From Chromera velia (taxonomy: Eukaryota; Sar; Chromeraceae), in the NCBI GenBank assembly GCA_018398765.1, contig JAHBMJ010002020.1, forward strand, positions 42,687-106,686: a DNA stretch of 64,000 nucleotides, written 5' to 3'. The position numbers were made by a program, and so were the translations under genes. This document shows positions 53,842-64,000 of this stretch, piece by piece. The notes beneath the pieces are model-generated. The model did no database searches. It saw only the letters and a program-made list of their open reading frames with translations, and was not told where the DNA came from. Numbering within the stretch: the first letter of the stretch is position 1; the number at the start of each line of letters is the position of its first letter.

Positions 53842-56278
53842 AGGAATTTCTTTGGCAATGCGAGAAGACAGAAGAGGGATAGATAAAAGTACAAACAAAT
53901 GAATTGAAAAAGTTTGGGGAACTGAGTTTAAAGAAAGAGTTTTGATGGGGTGTTTAAACTAGTATTTAAAGCAGGAGTTCAGAATCTTTGAAGGGATGGA
54001 AGACGTGCACGATGCACCTCTGCATAATTAAAGTCTTTCTGATTAAAAGGGTAGCCTTTTTTCAATGAAAGAACTGAAGTGTTTCGAAGGTTCTGCCCTG
54101 CATCCCCTCTGTCTCTTTTCTCTCTCTTTTGATTGTCCAACCTGTTGTGAAGCTGCGATTGATCAGCTGTATCAGGGTGATCGAAGTCATACATATTTTC
54201 GTCGCTTGTGGTCGTAGGACGGAACAAATCGACAAACTAGGTTAGATCTGCCTCTCATATATAGAGACGCGGCATGCATGAAAAAACCCTCAATCATCAA
54301 ATTATAAAATATCCCAGTGAGATAACATATTGTAATTAAGGCCTACGGTATATATTAGTTGTTCAAAACTTGTTCTGATTATTTTTAATTAATCTTTCAA
54401 TTAATCTTTCTGATTACTTATAAGGGACGTTTTCAATTAATCTTTCAATTCGTTTTTTGCTTGTCAATTAAGGAACTTGAACAACGACACTACTAAATAA
54501 CTTTATTTTTTTAAATCATAATGATGTCAAATGCAGTAAGTAACTGAAAATGCATGTTCATGTACATATTTTCTCGGTTATGTTGCTTCCATGTATGCAT
54601 GAGTTATATGAATATATGGTCGACCTATTACCCTTCGTGCATGCCCTTGTCTTGTCTTATCTTATCTTGGTAAACTTGTACATGCATTGTACGCATGTTC
54701 TAGCTGGTGCATGGAGGGAGGCTCGCGCATGCAATGCGCGCAAAATTTAAAAGTCCGTGCATTTCATTTTTCTCTGTATAAATCATGCAAGTTAATGCTC
54801 GACTACCAGACTAGAAGAACTGTTGTTTACGTAAAAAAATAAATAAATAAAGTTCAAGCTCCGGCCTCTCTTTATGTATACACTTTCAGATGAAAGAAGC
54901 TTCATTTCTCTCCATTTCTCTCTTTGACAAATAAAACGGCGTGTATTACAAATAAAAAGCCAGCAGACTCAAAGAAGGCTCCTTCAGCACGGCCCAGAGA
55001 AGTTTTGGAGCACCTGAACAACAGTTTAACTTCTTCATAAACTTTGCTTGGCAGTCTCCGTAATTCTGGTCCTTTTACGTCAGATGTTCGAAAGGGTCTC
55101 GTACCTACAGAGGTCTTACAGTCCACGAGCCTTGAAGACAACATAAAATCTCTAGACCACTCTCTCACACAGTTGCGAAGAGAATCAGACACCCATGATA
55201 TGTCAGCAAATAAGCGCTGCCTTCCTGATAAGGGGGCGGAAGGGCGGAACGATGAAATGGCCGGTGGACGGGCGGAAAGGGGAGACAGAATTGCTGAGAG
55301 AGTCACAACATATCAGGCTACTCAGCAGAAAAGGCTATTCCTCAATCATCAATGGACACTACAGCAGGCTGGATGCCCTATCCTGTTGTGACTGCCCCGT
55401 TTTCCTTTGTAAAGTCTCCAACATGTACCTTTACTTCTGAATCAGAGAGAGTGGAGCATGGTGCATAGGGCCGTTTATTGGAACAGACACGGCGCCCACC
55501 TTTGCACCCAGTTTTACAGAGACACCTGATGAAACGATCGGTCTGTAGAGAGTGCTCGAACAGGAGGGAAAATGGGTGGTTGATAATGATATGAAGTGCG
55601 CCAATGCACATTCGGGGAGAGAAGGGGTTGTTTGCGATTCGGAGGACATAGACGGCAAAGATGGTCAGTTTCCTCAAAGCACAAAGTTTGTGTGTGCGTG
55701 CGTAAGAGCAAGGGAGGGCAGACAGACTATATGGCTTTCTTCTTCTTTCGTTTTCTTGTGTCTTTCTTCCATTTTTACTCGCTATGAATCCGGATGGGAG
55801 ACAGGCTAACAAACAGATAGATAGACAGACGGACTAACGCACAGACGTACAGACGGGCAGACGGACAGAAAAACCAACAGAGAGAGCTTATTCTAGGCTT
55901 CCTTTCTTCCGTCTTTTATTTTTCTCTGAGACTTTTTGAGAGTACGGGTGTCTGCCAGCTATACGTCTGCCAATCACTCGCTTTATGGTACTGTCACGCG
56001 AATTAACTGATTCCCTCTCTAAATTAAACACATCTGCTGGCGGGCGATCCTCTCTTTATTGGAGCAGGTTCTCTAGAGTTTGCATGGGGGAATCCCTCCG
56101 CGTTCGCACGTCAGTGAGTGTTTCCCTCTCGAGTCTATTTGTTTCCTTTTCCGTTTAATTGTACTTGTATTCTTTTCAAAGGCCATGCTTTTTCGGACCT
56201 ACACGCATATGTAGGTGTTCGTCTGCCTGCATATGCATACACAAGATATATTCCCTTCCATACTTGTCCTTTTTGTAG
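53842..56278. other. Intergenic region with unassigned frames
   Basis: 54240-54900 is AT-rich. Frames of 115-145 codons occur on both strands at 54900-55812 and no domain could be assigned. A minus-strand segment at about 55440-55530 encodes a C-x-C-x3-C-x6-C-x8-C cluster (RCLCKTGCKGGRRVC), discussed as a finding. 55810-55870 is an ACAGACGG-type repeat. Upstream exons of the next gene are expected at the right end but were not fixed. Confidence 0.35.
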
Positions 56279-56813
56279 GAAAGCTGAATGAGTCAATCAA
56301 AAAGGACCTGCGATTGGAAGGCGATCGCGTAGAAGCTCTAAAGATCTATCAAAAAGTATGTAAAAATGCAATCCATAGGCTAACATGCTAAACGGAACGT
56401 GCAAGGGATATCCCCCTCACCTTTTTTAGAGACCTGACGGTGCAGAAAGTTCTTAGTGAGCTTCGAATGTATAGTGAGCACGCTCATCAAGGTTATGCAA
56501 CCTTCAGAGAAGAATACCTCGAAGCTGAAATCCTTAACAGTCACTTCATCATCAGTAAAGGAAAGTCAGTCAAGGACGAGGGGTATAGGCATGAATTTCA
56601 GAAGGATATATCGACCCTGAATTATGCTTATGTCAAGCCCTGTCTTTTCAGTTTTCAGGTTCGCACTCTTCTTAGTTTTCAAGTTCGTGCTCTTTTCAGG
56701 TTCTAAACCTCTAGAACGTTGAACTCCCCTCTATCAAAGTCATTTGGTCGGCCTTGCATATAATCTTTCGTTCAATTGCTCGTTTTCGTTAGTTGACATG
56801 CATGCACTATCAC

Positions 56814-56864
<51 letters not shown>

Positions 56865-58240
56865 TGTGTACGTGTACGTGCGTGTGTGACGTCTGATGTA
56901 GAATGTTTTGCACCCCCCGAGTTTATGATATGGGTGTTCTGTGGCCGATCGGGTCACTGCGTAGCGTTCAGTTGCGTGAGGCTGATCATGCATGCATCCG
57001 TGCAGGATAATTCCGACATCTGACGACCTCTCAGTCAGTGGAATGGGCGTGAAGATACTTAGAAGAAAGAACACCAACGGGCTACTTAACGTAATGGGGG
57101 AGCTCAAGAGGATCTGGGAGACCGAAGGCTCACCGTCAGTTCTCTGGCTGGTTATTTGACACAACTTACTGCGACATGCCGCCATGTCTCTCTCCCTATT
57201 AGAAATTTGCTTAAGAGACGTCCATCTTTCTGGAGGCCGTTCCAGCCTTGCATATTTTGGGAGTTCATTGTTTGTGAACATGTGAGAGGCAGACTATCCA
57301 TTTTATTTTTTTTTTTCTCTTCTCTTGTCTTCTGCTCTCTTTTTTCAATCCTTTCGTTACTTTTTTGTGTCGGGGCTCGGCCATAATCGAGTCACACACA
57401 GAAGCGAAACACTATTTGTCTGCATGAAGCTGTTGGACATACACGCCGTTCGTGATTAGATTGTTACTCAAATGATGTCAATGAATGCAGGAGAAAGAGG
57501 AACAGATTCCTTAGCTTCTGCCAAGCTATCAATATAATTGTAGAGAAACTTCTCCCGAGGAACTCAATGAAGCTGCGAGGCATGAAGGGAGAGCAGGACA
57601 CAGTGCGACAACAGTTTACCCCGGTTTGCCCAGATGCTGCAAGGCAAACGGTCAGTTCAAAATGAAATAGTCACTATGCATGCTTTAGAGGGATTAATTT
57701 CGTTCGTTCGTTCGTTTGCTCTTTTTCTATGTCTTCAGTTCTGAATTGTAGTGTCAAGATGAATCGGGCGGCTTCGTTGTCTCTGTTGGTTTCGTTTCTG
57801 GCAAAGGAAAAGGAGGTATTTACTGCCGCCACTTTTTATTTGGGCCTCTTACCAGTTTAGCAATGAAGAGGAAGCGCATGAACTGTTCTTGTTCTCTTTC
57901 GGTTCTGCAGCACTGCTTCTCTCCCTATGAGTTTCTCTTTGCCAACTAAGCACGAAGACTTTGAGCCGTTTGAATGGCCTGCTCCCTTAGGTTAGAATGT
58001 ACCCAAGCTCTGAAGAGGCGTCGGTGGGTAGGTGTTTTCACTTCTTTCTCTCGTAAGTCTCTCTGTGTGTCTGACTGGCTAATGTATGGGCTGAGTTGTC
58101 TTGCGACTGGCTATTGGTGGTCTGATTCCGCTTCCATGCCCGAATCTCTCTCTCGCTCTCTCTCTATGTCTCCCTCCCTCTCTCTCTTTCTCTCCCTCTC
58201 TCTATCCGTGTGTGCCATGTGTTCGTGCATGCATGGTGTA

Positions 58241-58293
<53 letters not shown>

Positions 58294-58332
58294 GTATGTA
58301 TGTGTATGTGTATGTGTATGTATGTGTGTGTA

Positions 58333-58376
<44 letters not shown>

Positions 58377-58442
58377 TCTGTGTCTGTGTGTGCGTCCGTG
58401 TGGTCATGCGCACGTACGGGTGGGTGGGCCTATATGTGTGTG

Positions 58443-58487
<45 letters not shown>

Positions 58488-61192
58488 ATATATATGTGTG
58501 TGAGTGAGTGTGTGTATCTGTCTGTCTAGCTGTCTGTTTATCTGTCTGTCAGAAGGAGAAGAAGAAATATATAGTCTATCTGTTTTTTGTGGATTTCCAC
58601 AAAGAGAAGCAGGTGGAAAGAAAGCAAAAATCCTGGCCATTTGCCGATCAGTCCGTCTTTTGCGCCCTAACCCATTAAAGCACTGCATACAGTTTGTATC
58701 ACATTATTGTAGGCCTACACTTCAATGATAAAGCTGTGGAACCAGGTGTTCCACAGAGAAACAAGTGCATCATACAATGTCAAAACAACTCTGGGCCTCT
58801 CCTGCCATTATGTTATACAGGTTTGTGGGTGACAAAGGGGCTCCCGAATGAGAGCAACTGTAGGTTTTGCATGAGTTGTGCAATTCAAATGATTGTCTAC
58901 TTCCATATGTCTTCATTCTTATTGCTCAGACCAGATGCATGACCGTACATATACGCTGAGCACAGAAGATCTTTCGTCTGTATGGGCCCTTCTGACTTTA
59001 ATTTCGTGCTAAACGGACGTCCCCAGCACAACGGAAGACTGCCTACATACGGAAAAGCAAAGTTACGGCATTGCACAGGGAGGTTAAGAAGATTCTTTCC
59101 ATTCGTTCTCTCAATAGTTGATCTGTCCGACTTGCCGTTATGCTGTATGTAGCTTGTTGGTGCGCTTCTACCGTTCTGGGTCTTTTTTCACTGATCGGGT
59201 AGAGAATCATGGTGAGTCCACTTGATTCAAATTATATCTACGCTTGTCATCGGAGCCCTTCCATTCTTTGGTTAGTTGTTTGGTTTGCGTATCTCTTCGA
59301 TCGAAGTTAGATCGACCAATCGATCATGCCAATTCGAGGCTGCAGTACATTTCGCCAAGCTCGGTTTATATCTTTCTTTTTGCTGTTCATGTTCTGTCAC
59401 TGTGCAGGCCCTGGCAGAGAGCTTGCCCCTTTCCAAAGAAGAGACGGCCATCAACACGCTGATCCACAACATCTGCCTTCTTGCAAGGCACTTTGCGAAG
59501 GAAATACTGGTCCATCAATCTGGCTTTAGGCTTTAAAGAGTGGTATTGTTCCCTGTAAATCTGACAAGTGCTTCTTCTTTTCAAGATATAGAACGGTCTG
59601 TCATTCTGGCTGTGGAGACCACTCACATCTGACTGAGTCACGACTTTTTCTTTTTCATTCCTGCAGAAAGGCCAAAGTATGGCAAAACACTTCAGGGAGG
59701 TCACGGTGTTTGTCAATAATAATGCGAAGGAAGTATGGCCCCAATTCAACGAGTGAGTCCCTCTGATTAAATCTAGGATTAAATTTTGTCTCTTCAGTTG
59801 TCAGACAGTGTGTTGCTGGGAAGAAGTCTTCCAGTGGGTGTTGTACACCTGAACCTACACTACTGAATTCTTTTTTTTTTTTTAGATAGGTTCGCTCAGC
59901 TTTGCTCTCTGCAGTTTTATACTCGGTTTTGTACTCCATTTTTTCATCAATCTCCCATAGAGGCTCCTTGGTATTTTTTTATAGTAGCATACGTCTGATT
60001 TCTTAGTTCAACTTTTGTGTACTCCGTCCTCTGTAGTCTTTGCCGTCAATTGCTGTTGCGTACCATCAGCATGATGTCTATTTTGACTTTAACTGGCCAG
60101 CTATCTGATTCATCTACATGAGCCATTCTTCAGATGCATGCCACAAAGTCGTCCTCTGGCCATACATCTGTCTCTTTCTACATGCAAAAGAGACCCCAAC
60201 ATACAGCTTTTCCGACATAATCAAGATCCGTCAGAGTTCTTAATTCACTTAGATTATGAACGTATTTGGTGATATTGAGTCTACATGGTAGCGCCTGTGA
60301 CAACGATATTCATTCAGTACCCTCCTCCCCTCCAGGTTCTCTGAAGTGTACTGATTTGTTTCTAGGTCTCACTTGGTTTTTTCTGTACTATCAACTTTAT
60401 CAGTGTACTCCCAGAAAGACAAGTCAATGTACCTGCTGCACCTACGTTCTCCCCTTAAGTAATAGCTTTAGCTTTTAGCCCCTCTATACCGGTAGACTAT
60501 GAGGATTTCTGCTCTACCCTTTTCAAATTTTCTGTACGGCCGAAACACCCAAATCTCGGAGGTTGTTGGGGTCAGTCCGAATTCGTAAACTCATCGTTTC
60601 TTTCATTTCTTCTTTTTGCAGTCCTTTACCCACTTACAGTTCCTGATGGTCTCTACCTCAGCCCCGTGCATCACCTGCATGTTTACCTGTCTTAAATTTT
60701 TTGGTCTGTGTCTCGTGCCTTCCTTCTAGAATCATTATGGCTGCTCTTTTGTGCAGCTGCCAAAAACAGTGCACGTGAAGTGCCTCAAGGCCGCTTGCGG
60801 CATTGATAGAAAGTCCAAACCTGAGCGATACCTTACTCACCGACTGAAGATTGCACCTCAAAAGGTCAGCCTTTCAAGCAATGCAGCCGTTGCATGCGAC
60901 GTGTCAGGGAAACCTGAGAAGAGTTGGAATGAAATTGTGACTTTGCAACAGTTTGCATGTTTGCAAAGAGGTGAGATGGTGATCAAAGGTTCTTCAGAAC
61001 TTCTTCTTACCATTTGCCTCAACAATTGGTTGCAGACATACAGCCAGGAGATGTTTATGCATGTTTGTATGGCCGTGTATGACAGTCGCCGTTCATGGAG
61101 AAAAGTCTTATACTATTTTGCATACTATGCATACATGCGCTGTCTAATATTGCACCTTGCAGGAGAATGCCGGGGTGGCGGTATCCCTTTAG
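56279..61192 (+). CDS. Helix-rich multi-exon protein of unknown function, partial model
   Basis: Supported exons with GT-AG ends: 56279-56355, about 56432-56564, 57006-57134, 57491-57650, 57759-57815, 58713-58745, 59408-59509, 59667-59752, 60757-60864, 61036-61062 and 61163-61192 (stop). Phases join from 56432 through 59752 and from 60757 to the end. One exon between 59752 and 60757 is missing, and the first exon(s) are unknown. The product is strongly alpha-helical and charged: KLNESIKKDLRLEGDRVEAL, SELRMYSEHAHQGYATFREE, AYTSMIKLWNQALAESLPLS, KGQSMAKHFREVTVFVNNNA. The pattern recalls BAR-type or other helical-bundle proteins, but no family was recognised. Three of its donors are GTCAGT, the form used repeatedly in neighbouring genes. 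The end is uncertain: helical exon-like segments continue at 62287-62680. Confidence 0.5.
56815..56885. repeat. TG microsatellite
   Basis: An uninterrupted (TG)n run of about 45 bases with CTGTGTACGTG variants following, inside an intron of the helix-rich gene. Confidence 0.95.
58140..58510. repeat. CT and TG microsatellite cluster
   Basis: (CT)n at 58145-58205, (TG)n with TATG interruptions at 58240-58385, and a second (TG)n at 58436-58508 with (TA)n. Translated Val-Cys frames here are artefacts. The cluster is intronic if the model of the surrounding gene is right. Confidence 0.95.
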
Positions 61193-62286
61193 ACCTCTGT
61201 TAAGAAGACGTTTAATTTTTAGAATGTGAACTAGTGGCTTTTTTTTTTTGTTACACTTAAATTCTTGTATAAAATGAATGGTGCAAACTCTTAACATATT
61301 TAGTGATGTAGCTAGTAACATACTAAGACAGTAGTAAGACTAATTATTTTTTTAATAACTTAATTTATATAACTTTTTCGATCAACAAATGATTGAATTT
61401 GATTTTAAAATATCATTTAGAAACGAATTTTATTATTTTAATAAACTATACAACTTATAAACAATGAACGTTTAATGAAATATAAAGTGAATCTAGGCGT
61501 CGGCTAAAGGAAAAAAAAAAAAAGATCGCCCAAAGCCCTTAATTTTTTTTTTTTCTTTTTCAGTCAAACAACTGTTGTTCAAGTGTTGTTCATGTATTGC
61601 ACAACTGTTGTTAAATGTTGTTTAGGGTAAAAAAGTAAAAAAGAAGAAAAAAAAAAAGATCTCCTCTGATCGCTTACTTTTTCTCTTTTTTTTTTTTCTT
61701 TATAGCTGACGCCTAGAAGTGAATTTACTTAGAGCCTTAGTTATAATAAGTACAACATAATTAGTCTTAGAATTAATCTATATATAGACTATATATCGAT
61801 ATAAACCAAAGTTTAAGTTACTAGCCAGCTAAGCTTAAAATAAAGCCCTGAGATCTAGCTAGAGAAAGAGTATACATCATAAATTAACAAGTGGACTAGT
61901 ATGGCTACCAGTGTACCATTACAGAGCATAAAGGCTATAATAGCACAATAAAGGCATGATTTATGCATTCTAGATGCTCCTGCACAGTTTCAATGCATTC
62001 AGAGAGTGTTATACTTGGTACTACACGGTACAGGTGGAACACTGGGAGCAAGGATTGTCAGGGACTGCACACTGGCAGATTTGCACTACTGCGCACCGTG
62101 CTGTTGCGTACCTTCGTCTCGGAGTTGGAGGGTAAAATTCAGGTCTGCTGAAATCAGCCGAGAAGCTTTGAGGAACAGCTAGTGCACTCCACAAAGCCAA
62201 TTTTGTTTTGGCCCTACTTTTGGGGGACCGTCGGTTCTGTCTCTGTCTGTCACGGTGTCGCCGTATTTATTTGCTTGCCTCTCAAG
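61193..62286. other. AT-rich DNA with a MITE
   Basis: 61200-61490 and 61720-61960 are AT-rich without a gene. The hAT-like MITE at 61493-61716 sits inside. Either intergenic or a long intron of the helix-rich gene. Confidence 0.5.
61493..61716. mobile_element. hAT-like MITE, 224 bp, with 8-bp target duplication
   Basis: Termini CTAGGCGTCGGCTAAAGGAA and, on the other end reversed, CTAGGCGTCAGCTATAAAGA form terminal inverted repeats. A perfect 8-base direct repeat AAGTGAAT flanks it (61485-61492 and 61717-61724). The interior has CAACTGTTGTT repeats between A- and T-tracts, like the copy at 42291, but with enough divergence that they are not recent duplicates. No frame. Confidence 0.85.
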
Positions 62287-62680
62287 CACCTACTCGCACG
62301 GAGCCGTCATGAAAGTCTTCGCAACTTCATGCAATGCAAGGTTGCATGGTTGGCATTCCAAGACCCCACGCAGACATATGCATCACTTTTAAACAGCTTG
62401 GCTCTCCGAGACCGTGAGATGAGAAACGCACACCTGCACGGTAACGTAGTCTTGCTTCGTTACTTTCATGTTCTTGGTGAGAGAGATCTGCCTCCTCCAA
62501 ATCCTGTTCTCCCTTAATTGTCGCGTTGTTTGTCCTTTGAGAATACATGCAGGAAATTAAAAGTCAGACCTGGAAGGAAGAAGCAAGGCTGGCAGCTTGG
62601 AGAAATTTACAAAGCAGCGACGGAAAAAGCACGAACGGGAAAAGAAGGAAGGACACAAACAAGGCCTCGAATGTCTGTCT
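62287..62680 (+). other. Two exon-like helical segments, possibly BAR-like
   Basis: After a TTGCCTCTCAAG acceptor, 62287-62440 reads HLLARSRHESLRNFMQCKVA, then WLAFQDPTQTYASLLNSLAL, RDREMRNAHLH, with possible donors at 62441 (GTAACG) or 62447 (GTAGTC). After an ATACATGCAG acceptor, 62553 onward reads EIKSQTWKEEARLAAWRNLQ. Only the second donor keeps the phase. Segments with a W following a conserved K, then a leucine-rich KxxALxxR-like helix, resemble the sorting-nexin BAR helix 2. They may continue the preceding gene. Low certainty. Confidence 0.3.
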
Positions 62681-63485
62681 GACACCCTCCCTCCCTCCCT
62701 TTCTTTTGATCATCCATCCACCATCCTGGCCGGTGTATGTGCCCATGCATCTGCATGCTGATTGATCGATTGATATGGTATTTGTTGATCTGTCTGTGTT
62801 GCAAAATTTTGTTCTTCTCAGTGGAGGTAGGCAAGACTTTCATCATGTAATGGGAAAGAGAACAAAAGGCGCCCGACAAAACTGGAAACTCTGTGATCAG
62901 GAATGTCGGTCATGCATCTTCGCTTGCGGGTAAGGTACTGGATGCGCATGGAAAATCCTTTCCGTACTGCTCTTTTAACCCTGCAATACTGGTTGTCTGT
63001 CTGTCTGTCAGCGAATAATCGAATAATCGGACATTGTGTGAATGAATGAAGCTGCGAATAGTCTCTTTGTTTACTGTTGCGTGGTGCGGAAAGAAGACAG
63101 TGCAGGTGCACTGACTCATGTGAGGCCAAAGCTCGCGGTTCCATTCCTGCCAAGCCTCAAACGACCGATAGGCATGAAACAAAGGATGTGCGTACCTGCC
63201 GGTATGTTCAAACACGTACCCCCGTTAGTTCTGCTTGTACAGTAACAAACTTCCATCCATCACACCGTCTCCTCGAGCTCTTCCTTCATCTCTTCTACCT
63301 CTCCCTCCATTTCCCCCACGAAGAAGCGAAAAGAGAAAACAATCAGGAGACCCCCAAGGACCCCAACCCACCCATCCCCTATCCTTCCAGCACGCAACCA
63401 CGCAAATGCACACACGTGAACTCTCTCTCACACACACAAACACGGTAAGAGAGAGAAAGAAGGAAGAAAGGAAAGAAAGAAAGAA

Positions 63486-63524
<39 letters not shown>

Positions 63525-63543
63525 CAAAGAAAGAAAGAAAGGA

Positions 63544-63579
<36 letters not shown>

Positions 63580-64000
63580 AACAAAGAGAGGTAGCAGATT
63601 GAGAGTGAGACAACGCCGGCAGGAAATGTAGAGAAGTCTCTGCAGTGCAGCCATAATTCGCGAAGAGAAGGGAAGAGAAGAGAAAGGGTAAAGACAGGTG
63701 ACTGACTACAGACAAAAGAGACGTAGAGAAAGCTGCCAAGGAAATGTAGCAAGATTGCAACTGATATGGGGGAGAAAGTGATAGAGAAGAGAAGAGAGTG
63801 CAGCGATCGAAAGTAACTAAGTAAGCAAGAACGAAAGGAAGAACTAGCGGAAGGCAGGAAGGCAGGCAGGAAGGAAAAAAGAAACAATGAGAGAAAGAAA
63901 GAAACAAACAAAAAAAGTTGCATCGATTTTTGTCCTTCCCTTTCTGTTGCTGATCCGTCGAGTTGTGCAGGTAAGGACAGACAGACGAGCAGCCAGCTCC
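62681..64000. other. Low-complexity end of window, no gene seen
   Basis: 63440-63595 is a (GAAA)n purine tract, 63660-63900 is further GA-rich, and 63260-63420 is CT/CA-rich. Long frames on the minus strand are Phe/Leu/Ser translations of this tract. The last bases (TTGTGCAG|GTAAGGAC near 63965-63978) contain a juxtaposed acceptor and donor-like sequence. Confidence 0.55.

Noticed and set aside
63225-63923. 232-codon minus-strand frame
   Set aside because: A Phe/Leu/Ser translation of a GAAA-rich tract. No other evidence.

Overview
The window is nuclear DNA of a eukaryote. It has spliced genes with GT-AG introns, long non-coding gaps, many microsatellites, hAT-like and mariner-like non-autonomous elements, and a decayed Copia retrotransposon. 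Several points fit a free-living alveolate alga related to apicomplexans, with Chromera-like the best guess: moderately GC-rich genes in AT-rich intergenic DNA, frequent TGCATGCA motifs, introns of about 100-500 bases, and a small protein with an MGGLCC lipidation-type N-terminus. The organism is an inference; no marker gene such as rRNA is present.

Layout. 1-5.5 kb is purine/pyrimidine-skewed low-complexity DNA without a supportable gene. 5.5-9 kb holds a divergent pair: a small acidic protein (-) and a PCIF1/CAPAM-type mRNA-cap m6Am methyltransferase (+). 10.5-16.2 kb is a six-exon RING-H2 E3 ligase gene (-). 17.0-17.9 kb is a foldback element. 18.3-23.1 kb is a twelve-exon family-2 glycosyltransferase gene (+), orthologous in type to B3GNTL1/QTGAL (queuosine-tRNA galactosyltransferase); every exon phase closes. 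25.5-28.7 kb is a 1.6-kb tandem duplication. 29.7-30.4 kb is a two-exon, putatively dual-acylated small protein. 32.3-34.6 kb is a MYND zinc-finger gene (-), divergent from a single-exon FAD-dependent monooxygenase-like gene at 35.3-36.6 kb (+). 39.1-41.6 kb is a Pcf11-like 3'-end processing protein (+). 41.6-45.7 kb is AT-rich DNA with several inverted-repeat elements. 45.7-52.5 kb is a decayed Copia element with a second fused fragment. 53.25-53.84 kb is a LINE-type nuclease remnant. 56.3-61.2 kb, perhaps to 62.7 kb, is a helix-rich multi-exon gene of unknown function. The end of the window is purine-rich low-complexity DNA.

Three of the recognisable genes act on RNA: cap m6Am methylation, queuosine-tRNA glycosylation, and mRNA cleavage/CTD binding. 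PCIF1 and Pcf11 both act on RNA polymerase II transcripts in other eukaryotes. Their nearness here is probably chance rather than an operon. The most novel items are: the pair of 221/224-bp MITEs with perfect 8-bp target duplications; the foldback element with one end amplified in tandem; a recurring 5' splice-site pattern in which +3 is free but +5 is G in 18 of 19 introns; and short CG-rich islands upstream of several genes. No CRISPR array, rRNA or convincing tRNA gene was seen.
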